A stretch of DNA of 64,000 nucleotides from Gonatopus flavifemur (lineage: Eukaryota; Arthropoda; Insecta; Hymenoptera; Dryinidae). The translations under genes were made by a program, and so were the position numbers. Below, piece after piece: positions 25,401 to 37,400 of this stretch (the stretch's first letter is position 1; each line of letters starts with the position of its first letter). Location of the stretch: NCBI GenBank assembly GCA_018340375.1, contig JAFFJZ010000007.1, positions 21,550,001 to 21,614,000 on the forward strand, written 5' to 3'. The notes beneath the pieces were generated by a model. The model did not search any database. It worked only from the letters and a program-made list of their open reading frames with translations, and was not told the origin of the DNA.

Positions 25401-28400
25401 GCATCATTTCTTATGTATTTTGATGTGCTGAATCCAAATCTGGAAACAGAATGTGTTCATCTCCTCAAGTTTTCCCGGAAAACGCAGTTAAAGTATGAAA
25501 ATGCGGTTTCAACGGTTATTATATGATTCAAAGGGGAGAAAATAATTTGATCGGTGGATTATACATCATTTCACATGGGTTTCGATACGCTGAATCCAAA
25601 TCTGGAAACAGAATTCGTCTATCTTTCCAGGTTCTTCCGGAAAACGCGATTAAAGTGCAGGAATCTGATGGAATCTCCATTTTACTATTATTTATAGAAT
25701 TTGTAGGGGAGACAATGTTTCACCCGATGTATATACATCATTCTTTATAGACTTCGAATTTTTTGCTTTGCTTTGAATCATCGTAAATAACCATGAAATC
25801 CACATTTTCATACATCAATTGTGTTTTCCGGAAAAACTTGAAGAGATAAACACATTCTGTTTACAGATTTGGATTCAGCACATCAAAATACATAAGAAAT
25901 AATGCATAACACATTGACTAAAAATTGTTTACCCTCTTGAATCATGAAAAATTCGTATTTTTGCTCAAAAATCTCATTTTCCATTAATTTTCTCAAGGTC
26001 TAAACGGGCTCATCGGAGTTTCTGGATATTTTTCCTCGAATTTGGAATGGCTTCCCTTCATTTAAAAAAAAAATCAAGTCCATATCATTCTTCTATCGAG
26101 AGGTCTACAATTTTGACACAAAAATTCTCGATTAGTGCCACTGTGACGTTCGAAGGGTGGTTTCTACCCTTAAACCCCCACCATTACCGATATAAAAAAC
26201 AAGTGTCGATTATTTTTCGATATTTTACAAGTATGCAAAGTTTCATTAGAATCGGTGAGTGACACTTCCGTAAGTCTCCTTGTGAGAGAAAAAGATTTGC
26301 TGTGCTGATATGAAAATCTCACTGAATTAGCAAAAATTTTGCTATTACAGTAAAAACCTTGCTCTCTTAGCAAGCAATCCAGCAATTTGGAACTGTAGAT
26401 TCATAGAATACTAGCAAATTCACTGAGTTAGCAAATATTTTGCGGAAACAGCAAACGTTTTGCTAATTTAGCAAAGCAGATTTTTAAATATCGTTATTTC
26501 AGCATGAATTTTTCTCTGCGTGTAGGATTGCTAGTAGAAATTATGATTGGGAATGTGATGGGCGTCGACTAGGTTCCATAAATGGTTAACGACTTTCCAG
26601 CTAGTGCTGTTATGCACTTTCTAGTCTGTGCCCACACAGATATCATAGGAAACTGTTGGATTCTTCTGCACACTAATAATCAGAAACGCTAAATCCTAGT
26701 GTTTTGAGTATAGTCACAACTATGAAAAAGGCGAAAATATTTCTTGAAATAAAATTTCAATTGAAGCACGTTGCTTATGAATCTACTCTCATAAAATAAT
26801 CTCAAGGAACGAATTGAACAGTTAAACTCCTCCTTATTTCTCTGATCGTATTTTCTGAGCTATTTATAGCCGAGTGCAAAAATTTCCAAAATTATATATA
26901 ATTTATATGAAATTCAATAGAGTGTATATCGTTATATATTATTATTAATGAATGCCTGTTTAAAAATAATTCGCTGAAATAATGATCATAATTAATCTCT
27001 GAAACACATCGCATTTCCTCTACAAATCTCTAACAAACTCTGAGAATCTCTAAATTTTCATATACCCTGTTAGAAATTTCTACGTTAATTGTAATGTTTT
27101 TGCTGAAAGTTGTTTTTCAAATACGTGCATGAATTGAATTTTATACACATTTTACATTACATTTAATGTGAATTCATGTGCCTGATTGGAAAAAGACTTG
27201 CAGATATTTCTGATAGTGAGAAATATAATACATTTAGAACATTTTGTATGGTCTTTTTTCAGATTTTTTCAGAGTGTATGAGAATATTTTGTCAGACAAA
27301 AAAGTCTGCCGTAACTCTGACAATTTTTGAATACTTTTTTGACCATTGGGAGATAAAAAAATTCTATAAATACATTCACAGGCTTCATTCAAATATCATG
27401 TGTGAAAAAGTGTTTGAAAAAAACAACAGGTTTTTCAACAGTCAGAAAAATATTAGAAATTTATCAGACTTTTATCCGACCTTTTTCAGAGCGCAATTTC
27501 GTTTCTAGTTGGATAGAAAGAAAATGTGAAAACTCTTGTAAAAACTCTCTCAAAAAAGGCTGTACAAAATGCTCCAAATGTATTAGATTTTTTCATAAAC
27601 ATTTCCGAGTTTTGTAAAGAAACTGTGATGTTTTTCAGAGATTATTCATGGTTATTTCAGCGAAATATTTTCACCCGGTCAAAAAAAATCTTCAAAGGAT
27701 CCTTTATGGGAATTCATAGAAATTCATAGAAATCTTTGTAGGATTCCATATAGGTTCTCACGAGGGGACCCATACTAGTTTCGTATAAGGATCCTATACA
27801 CCCAGAGAAAAAAAAGTTATTGAAACAGCAAACCTCGAAAATTCGCTTTGCTGATATGGCAAGACTTGTTGCTAATTTAACAAAAAATTTGCTATTACAG
27901 CAAAATTCTCGCTTCTTCAACAAGCGCTTGCCATTCAGCAATCCGGAATTGTACACTGAGAACCCAATTTCTTAAACTCGAAGAAAATTTCTTTGCCGTC
28001 ATTCTGATAATTCTTGTTTCCGATGGAAAATATAATTAATTTCAATGGAAAAATTTATCATCGAACTGAAATGACATTCTTCGAATTCAAGGAGGATTAT
28101 ATTTCTCTTTCAATTTGAGAATTTTTTGTTTCAATCTGGTGAAAACTTTTTCCATTTAACTGAATTTCTTTCCATTGAACAAAAGATTTATTAGAATGAG
28201 GGCAAATAAAAATTTCTTTTAGTCTAAGAAATTGGGATCTCAGTGTAGATATACAGAGGGCTAGAAAATTTTGCTGAATCAGCAAATATCTCGCTAAAAT
28301 AGCAATATTTTTGCTGTAACAGCAACCGCTTTGCTAATTTAGCGAAGCAGATTTTTCGGAATTGCTTTTTCAGCCGGAATTTTTTTCTGCGTGTAGGTAT

Positions 28401-31400
28401 CCTTTGGGGGATCCTATGAGGGATCATATAAGGTATCGCATAAAAGAAGTTCTGTATGAATCTCGGTGATATAACTATGGATCATTCCATGTCAAACTTA
28501 TAATGAATTCCTGAATATTTTTGAGATGTTTATTTTCGAACTCTTTGTTGAAGAATGAGAGCCACGTATCATTTGTATTTTTTCTTTATTATGATTTCTA
28601 ATTTATACATTGGTGTGAAATTTTTTGATTTTGACAGATCCAGTTCCTTTCAAATGCTTGTATCTCGGAAAGCTTTCCACGTACAAAATTATTCCCACAG
28701 CATAAAAGTTGAGATTTCTTCTGAGCTTTTCAAAAATTCGAGTGGAAATTTTTTCTTCTGTTATTGTCTTGTAATTCGACGATGAAAGTAAGAAAGGCAT
28801 TTTATTCGAATTTGGACATTTCTGAATTTCCAATTCCACAAACACGATTAATTTGCGGATCATAACGATATTTTAGGTTCATTTCCGAAAATGGTACTCC
28901 ACAGCATTCATGAGAAATAGATAAAATAAGAGCGACCTGAGAACTTCGTGTCCTCGATCATTCATAACTTCGAATGGAGGCTAGATACCTGACTTTTCAT
29001 TGAAGAATCAATATGTGATTTCAAGTCATTGAGTCATATTTTTGTCTTCTTTTTGAGTTTCTGAAATTAAAAAATTCCAAATATTCAAATTCGAATAAAA
29101 TGGCTTTTTTAACTTCATCGTCGAAATGTAACAATGAAAACCAAATGTTCGCTCAAATTTTTGAAAAGCTCAGAAAAAATTCTGACTTTTATGCCTTGGG
29201 AATAATTTTGTAAGTCGAAAGGTTTCGAAATATCGGCATTTGAAGAAACTAGATTTTTCAAAACCGAACAATTTGACACCAACCCAAGCACCACCAGAAT
29301 ATACTATGAACGTTCTTCGAATATTCGAAATATGTTCTATGCACATTCGAACGAGACCGTTCTATAGGTGCTATGCATATTTATCGAACGTATGTAACCG
29401 AATATACGACAGCACGTTGATTGAACGTCGATTGAATGTATATCGTAGATTTCGAATGTACTGCGTACGTTCTAAGTATATTTAAAACAGTCTCATTCGA
29501 ACATTCTATGAACATTCATTATATGTTCTTCGTATCTCATCCGTACGTTCTACGAACGTTTCTACTTCGTATATACTTTGAAATTCTGTTGCTGTTTGGG
29601 AATGTATAAATCGGAAAATGACAAATTATATGTGTTTCTTATTCTTCAACAAAGAATTTGAAAATGCCTATTCCAAGAATATTCATCTATATGATCCCTC
29701 GAAGGATCCCTCATAGAATCCTTCATAGGTTCCTATGCCGAATTATTATGAGAATATGCGTCTCCTTATAGGAACCTATCTGGAATCCTACAAAGATTCC
29801 TATGAATTCCCATGAGGGATCCCTTGAGGATTTTTTTGACCGGGCGTACGGGTGATATATAATTCAAAAAATTTTCTGGCAAATCCCCCCCAGACAACAC
29901 AAAGCTCTCAAAGATAACATATATGTTATCATTGCGAGTAAGTCGCTCTGAAAAATAACATTTATGTTATTGGAGCAGATATCGGCAATAATGATTTTTT
30001 CATTAATGATTTCGGGATTTATTGCTCATTAGACCCAGATAGAAAAGCATGCTCTGAATGTTTTGTAACATACCGTGCCGTAAACATACTATCATGAACT
30101 CCGCTCAGCTTCCCTGGTAAAAAAATCTCTCTGAATCTCTCTGAAAATTTCACGTTTCAGAGAGATTCAAAGAGATTCAGAGAGATTTAGAAAGAATCAG
30201 AGAAATTCACCGCGATTCAGAGGATTTCAGGGACTAATGGGTTGAGAAAACTTAAGCTTTGAATTTTTCATTCGGATTCAGAGATATTCAGGGTCATTCA
30301 GAGGGATTCAGAGTAATTCAGGAAAATTCAGAGAGGAATGAATTTAGTAAAATTCTTGGTCCTGCATTTCAGGAGCATTCAGGAGGTGTCAGAGACTTTC
30401 AGAGACAGGTCAATTAGGAAAAATTGGGCGGCGGACTTTTCGGAAAGATTCGGGGAGATTCAAGGTAATTCAGAGAAATTCAGAGGAATTCAGAGAAATT
30501 CAGGGAGGGATTAATTCAGTAAAATTTTTGCCTCAGCATTTCAGAGGTATTCAGGGAATGTCAGAGACCCACAGAGACAGGTAAATGAGGAAAAATTTTG
30601 CGGCCGACTTTTCAGAAACATTTGGGGAGATTCCGGGTAATTCAGAGAGATTCAGAGTAATTCAGGGAAATTCAGAGAAGAATGAGTCAAGTAAAATTCT
30701 TCGTCCTGCATTCCAGAGGCATTCAGGAGGTATTAGAGACTTTCAGAGACGCATGAATTAAGAAAAATTTTCATGAAACTTTTTAGAAATATTCAGAGGA
30801 ATTTGGAGAGATTCAGAGAAATTCAGGACAATTCAGAGGAAGCTTTGAAATCTGAATACATCAAATTCTGGGAGATTTAGAGAAATTCAGACAGATTCAG
30901 AGAAATTCAGAGGAATTCAGAGGAAGCTTTGAAATCGAAATACATTAAATTCCGGGAGATTCAGAGGAATTCAGAGAGATGCGGAGAGATCCAGAAAAAT
31001 TCAGGGAGATCCACTCAAATTCAGAGAAAGCTTTGACTCCTTGATGAATGAAATCCTAAGAAAAATCGAATACACTCAGAAAGATTCCGGAAAATTTGCA
31101 AATTCCATCAGAAAATTTCAGAGAGATTCAGGCAAAGTGGAAGAGTTTCAGGACGTATCACTATCGGAAAAGTCTCTAATTTCCTCTGAATTACTCTGAA
31201 TTACTCTGAAGTTACTCTGAATCTCTCTGAGATATGTCCCAAAATATAGAGAGATTCAGAGAGATTTTTTTTACCAGGGTTGCAATGATGCATAGAATGT
31301 AAACATTACATATATGTTTCAATTATGGCGCCATCACCTCGTTTTGCTACCAATAACAATGCTTTATGCGGACACACCTTGGCGCCATGATGCAAACATT

Positions 31401-34400
31401 TCTTGGCGTGCATGTCACCATTATGATGGCATTATGGAGACATTTTTCTATCTGGGAGACTTTTCATTTTGCGCGGTTCCCATCGTAACTTACGGAAATG
31501 GAAAATATTGATTTCAATTCGTATTGTGGGAGAAGAGAATTCTGATTTTAGAGATAATGATAATAAATCGCGAAATCATTACTGAAAAAAACCACTATTG
31601 CCGATCTCTGGTTTTGATTGTTTTGAAGGAAGTCTTGAGTCACGCCAATAAATTCTTGCTAGGTAATTGAATTCCTCGTAGAATTTACAATGTTCAACTT
31701 TGTCACGATTGGATCGAATATTTTTTCTCAATGCAGGTGACATAGACAAATATATTTCTGCAAAAACAATTGAATACATTTTTTGCATTCTCAAGACTAA
31801 TGTATTATAAACGAATGTTGATATTTGAAAAGTCTTGATTTATTTCAGCATCTCACAAGAAAATAATGTTCCACCTGAATATTGGATTCAGTGATTGGCC
31901 GACCTCTAAAAGAACAGGGTGAGTTCACAAGATGATTGTCCAAATTGAAATGTTCCCGATGCTTCCAAGCATACTGTCCCCATCGGGTGATTAAAGCTGA
32001 CCTGAGGAATTTTCTCGTCGTGGTCAAGTGGTGGAGGTGGCTTCTAATTCCATCAGCAATTGAACGACCTTGAATCATCAATGTGTAGACACCCTAAAGA
32101 GGGAAAATATTTTCTTCTAACCTGGCCGAGCTGAGAATCAAAAGGTTATTCATCTATTTTTGATACGATATTTATTCATAGTTACCTTACAGTTGCATGC
32201 TCATCATGGAAAGAGAACGGAATATATCTATTTTGTAAATATCATTCTTATATGAATAAGCGTGCAACCAGCGACGGATTGGGAACTTCTGTATCAATTT
32301 CCTTTAACCCGTGAGAAACAATTCCCTAGCAAATTTGATCATACTGTGATCAAAGCTTAAGAAGCTTAAGAAGGGTATGAAGCGACGCGGGAGAGTGAAT
32401 GAAAAAGTATCTAAGCGCGAAAGAAGCGGACATTGAAACATTTTACGCTTCATTTGTTGCAAAGTTTGCTTCCGACGAGCAGAAATTTTCACCACAGCCA
32501 GTATGTTTGTGAATTTTCCATATCTCGATTATACTCAAATAATACTATTACCGAAATTAAACTGGATTTATACTAAAAACATACCGGAATCTAATACGTT
32601 TTCGGTGATGATTGCGTATGGAGGATTCATACCAAATTCATACCGAATTCGTAAGGAATAAATACTGAATGATTGGAAATATTTCGATATACCTCAAGTA
32701 CCAAGATTTCACGAGCATACGGTATGCTTCCAGTTCATTCTTCATCGCAACTTGGTATTATATTTTACTGAATTACTACTAGATTCATGCTGATTGGTCA
32801 CAGAATACTGAAAATTTCGGTATGATTGGATTTGCTAGGGAAAGGATAGAAACCCGGCATCGCTGGTTTCTCATTTCTTATGAGGAGTTCTCAGTCCGCC
32901 ACTGCATGCAACGATTGGTCACTTGAATTTCAATATTTTCAAATCAATTGATTGGTTGAGCAGATCTCGGTGAACCGAAAAGCGACCAAAAATTGCGATT
33001 TCCTTTGGTTACATTTTGGCAGAAAATTTTGGTTTTGGTAACTCGATAGTCGTTCGGGACATTTTTTTCAACAAAATTTCATCAAAATTTGGTGATTTTT
33101 TTAGTTATCTCGTAATAATTTGTTGGGTTTTTACCTCAAGAATGCCAAAAATATTCCAAAGACAGACTACATTTCTTGGTCGCCCGTTATGTCAGTTCCG
33201 GTAGAATTCATAAAAAGAAATTTATTCTGTGCTGTCATAACGGGAAATGTAAAGAATCCCACGAAGAATTCATAGAGAATTCTTTATGAATACATAGAGA
33301 CATTCTGGGTTTGCCAGGGTAATCCTCCGAAAAATATTCGATTTGCTTGTTGGAATTAGTGACGGGGATTCATAAACAGAGTCCATTATCTTTCATAGAT
33401 TTGTATAAAATATGTATGAGAATTGTATACATTTTTTACAATAACGAATCGATTTCGTCAAATTTCACTATCCTTAGTTCAAATTCTTTCGAATTCTCAA
33501 TCCTCCTCATAATTAGAACATTTGAAAATGAATTCACCGCGATTCTCAATTCCTTCCGAATTCTGTAGGGTGACAGATTTTTCAATCACCTTCTGATAAA
33601 TACCTGTTGATCTGTTCAAAAATTTCCGCCTGGCTTTGATCGATTTTTGTCGTTCGAATTGTGGTTCAGACGATCCGATCAAATACTGCCAAGAAACAAT
33701 ATTTTCTAACGCACGGAAAAAAATAATTGGCTTTTATATGGATTACTAGAAATTAGCTGCTGCAATTATTTTTTAGCTGTTACGCCAACTCACCCACACA
33801 ACATTTTAGTTCTAAAAGAAATATCAAGCCAAATTTAAGAAGTCTTATGCAACATGAAAAGATTTCTTCAAGAGATCTAAAACAGTTCTTACACAGTGAA
33901 AATTTTTATGTATTTTTAACACACGTGTCTGTCCCAGGAGGTCCACTCGCAATTTATGTTAAATATTAATACAAAAAATGTATCAAATCAACACAAAAAT
34001 GTTAAATTTACACTGAAAATCTGTGAATTTGTGAATTTGATATGTTGTTTTCAACACAAACTCTGAGTGGACCTCCTATGACACAAAATTTGTCGCTGTG
34101 TACTTCTAAAAGATTTCTATAAGATGTCTAAAAGATATAATCTCGAAAGAAAAGTTTCAGATGTGTAGCTGCCGCAGCAAAAAGTTCACAGCTAAATTAT
34201 TTGGCTATCCAAATCTCAACCATAAAACCTGTGGAGTTACACCCCAGATAGCATTTTGCAGCCCCCCCCCCCCCCCCCCTAGGCTCACGTGCAATTTACA
34301 TGCTGAAGCTAATCCAGATGCGTCGCTTCATGAGCGCATCCCACACAGCACTCGTTGTCTAAAAGATATCTTCAGAAATAATTAAGAACAATACAAGAAG

Positions 34401-37400
34401 TCTTATGCAACATGAATAGACATATTTTAGAAGTCTTAAACTGTTTTTGCTTACTTTTGGAAACGTTCTTGAAGATATCTTTTACACCAAGAACAACTTA
34501 AAGACTTCTAAAAGATGTCTATCCATGTTGCATAAGACTTCTCGCATTGTTCTTAATTATTCCTGAAGATATCTTTTAGACAACGAGTACTGTGTGGGAT
34601 GTCTAAGACCCGTACGAGAATATTTCACGGTAATAACTATGAATAATCTCTGTAAAACATCGCATTTCCTCTGCAGAGATCCTGACAAACTCAGGATTTC
34701 TGAAATTTGGATGAAAAATCTAATATATTTGCACTAAAAAAATGTTGGTACTTCACTTTCCATTTCAATGGGGCGTAGCATTTGTCCTAGTGATGGGCGA
34801 TATTTAAAAATATCGATATTTTTTATATAAATATTGTCGAGTTTATATTGAATTATATTAAATATTGATAAAAACTCTATATAATTTGTACGTATGACTT
34901 GGTGCGACTCATCCACCAAATCCGGCGCAGAAGTCGTGCGCAAGTATGTGCGCCTTCAATGATTACGCTTAACATCTCAGCCAGATTTGGCGTAGGAAGG
35001 AGCCGCATTAAATCGTACGTATGAACGCTGCGCCTCCCTGAAATGACAGGTTGAAGTTGAGCACCAAACCTTTTCGAATGTGGAACATTCTGTACAGACT
35101 TTTTTCAAAGTTTATAAGAGCTTTTCATTCCTCTTCAGACAAATCAGAACAAATTTGTGCTCTGAATAAATTCTGATGAAACTCTAACAAATTTCTAACA
35201 TTTTTCTGACTATTGAAGAACAATTTGTTAATTTTCAAACACTTTTTCAAATACGATATTTGAATATATGACTCATATAGCATATGAATGTATTTATAGA
35301 ATTTTGAAATTTTTCAATCGTCAGAAATTTCTCAAAGTTTTGTCAGAATATTTTCAGAATGTAATTTCGTTCCTACTTGTCTGAAGAAACTGAGAAAACT
35401 CTGCAAAACGTATGAAAAAAGTCTGTACTGGATGTTCCAAATGTATTGGATTTTTCATCAAAATTTCAGAAATTCTCAGAGTTTGTCAAAGTTTTTGAAG
35501 AGACAACGCGATGTTTTTCAGATGTCATTCATGGTTATTCCAGCGAAATATTTTTGTACAGGCAGCACTGTGGTAGCTAATAGATATCTATAGTTGCAAA
35601 GAGAGAGTAGCTGCTGTAGCGAATTCATTTTTTTTGCGTGCGGAGTCTAACGAGATCTGAAAGGCCAGTCAAAACTGTTTAGATACGCTCGGGTTATTCA
35701 GATTTTGATCGCATTTCTCATGACAAAAACTGATCAATGTCAAACAGATATTTTTAAATGAATTCTAACAGGCACTTTGAGCAGAGATTATATTTATTTT
35801 ATTGAATTTCTCTCCAGGAATGGTGGCATGTAATTAAAAAAGCATTTCAATTGGAATTGAGATCATCAATTCGATTGTTCAATGTTTTGAACAGAATATT
35901 TTTCATAGGGAAACTCTTCAAAGCAGGGCGAATCCACTGGATTAGAATATTTAGCTCTCATATTTCAGCAGATGTAGCACGACATCCCTGGTGAAAATAT
36001 TTCTTTGAGAATTTCTGAAAAACTCTAAACATTCGAACAATCTCTGTAAATATCTGCAAGTTTCTATAAAATTCAGAGTAATTCTGAGAATCTCTGAAAA
36101 TATTCGGAGCATTTCTGAGAAACTCTCAAAATTGGAATTTCCACCAGGGATGTATTGGTGCTTTCTCTGAAGAAACTCACTGTTTTTAAGTGACCAGTCA
36201 AATCCACTACTACTTTATGTTGCTAAAGTTTGAATTGTTTATTGAAACAAATTAGTAATCAAATAGAAAAATACTCAGCTTTTAAAAATCCAAAATATTA
36301 CAGTACATTCCTCAAACGATATTTCTTAGTCCCAAATAGGGATAGGCGATATTTGGACATTATCGATATTTTTATAGAAAATTTCGCGAGTTTATATTGA
36401 ATTCTATAAAATATAGATCCAAATTGTATACAAATTCTATAAAAATATCGATACTGTCAAAATATCGCCTATCCCTAGTCCCAAAGAGTTTATTCCAGAA
36501 GATAAATAACGATAATTTATCAGATTTTGTAAATTTGAATCTTCGTTTCGTTTCTATCAATGATTCGTATCTCAAGAATATATTACTTCCATCAGTATGG
36601 ATAAACTGTACCAACTTATATTTTTGTGAAAAGCGTTTTCTTGTATGCGACGTAATATATGGAAACGTCAATGAAAATATAATGTATGAGTCAGTTCAGA
36701 CGACGGTGCTGACAGTATCTTCTTCCGAACAAGCCATTATAGAAATGAATAGTTTATATTCATTAAAAAACTCTGAAACTTATACTAAGTATATGTGCTC
36801 GTCACCCTGAAGGGCTAAAATCGTGTTTTAACGTAAAATTTGAGCTCATTCGAAGGACATTAACTTTCTTAAAAATCTAATATTATGAACATTTTTTTGC
36901 ATTCAGTTTTGTTTCAATTGAATAAAGTTTATTGTTTCATTCTCGTTTCTTCCAGAGATAGGTGATACTTGACATTATCGATACTTTTTATAAAACTTGT
37001 ATAAAATTTTGATTGATATTTCATCAAATTCAATATGAACTCGAAAAATTTTGTATAAAAATATCTGTCGCCTCTATAAAAAAATAAAATCGATATTGCC
37101 AAGTAACGCCCATTCTTAGTTCCTATGTCTGAAGACTTTATAATGATTTATGAAGTTAGTGGCTGATGTACCTTTGTAAGAAGACTGTCTAGGAAGGATG
37201 TAAACATTAATTGAGAAAAAAACATAAGGGTTTATAATATACATTTCCATAATTTGTCAAATTTTTTAGCCAAAACTGATCAACCGATTTTTCTTGTTAA
37301 ATATATATAATATGGTGTGAGAACAAAACATTCATACTTCGTTAATCAATACTTTGTTCAACTTTTTACTTCAAAGTGACCAATCACTGTCCCGTTCAAC

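Larger units (their letters stand above)
27673..29844. mobile_element. Large foldback with CCCGGTCAAAAAAA ends (2.17 kb), containing nested elements
   Basis: Left end CCCGGTCAAAAAAAATCTTC and right end GATTTTTTTGACCGGG. The next sequences inward (AGGATCCTTTATGGGAATTC and its near complement, GATTCCATATAGGTTC) also pair. Inside lie the 27799-28393 and 27954-28245 elements and a further inverted pair around 28500 and 29640. Confidence 0.72.
33713..35641. repeat. Composite foldback region with CGCACGGAAAAAAA ends (1.9 kb)
   Basis: Left CGCACGGAAAAAAATAATTG and right AATTCATTTTTTTTGCGTGCG pair loosely. Within it are two tighter hairpins (33892-34102 and 34339-34600), a run of 18 C at 34262-34279, and a stretch at 34634-35560 that repeats, partly direct and partly inverted, sequence seen at 26998-27660. 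Confidence 0.5.

Noticed and set aside
27176..27508. 110-codon plus-strand ORF
   Set aside because: Falls in foldback-related sequence that is repeated at 34.6-35.5 kb; Phe/Lys-rich, repetitive composition and no family pattern.
31579..31794. Minus-strand ORF just after acyltransferase exon 3, with an AG acceptor-like start
   Set aside because: Its frame does not match the phase-0 end of exon 3, while the exon at 23852 joins in phase and restores the family order (EYISDVTSKFLPMNQPPW). It is intronic.
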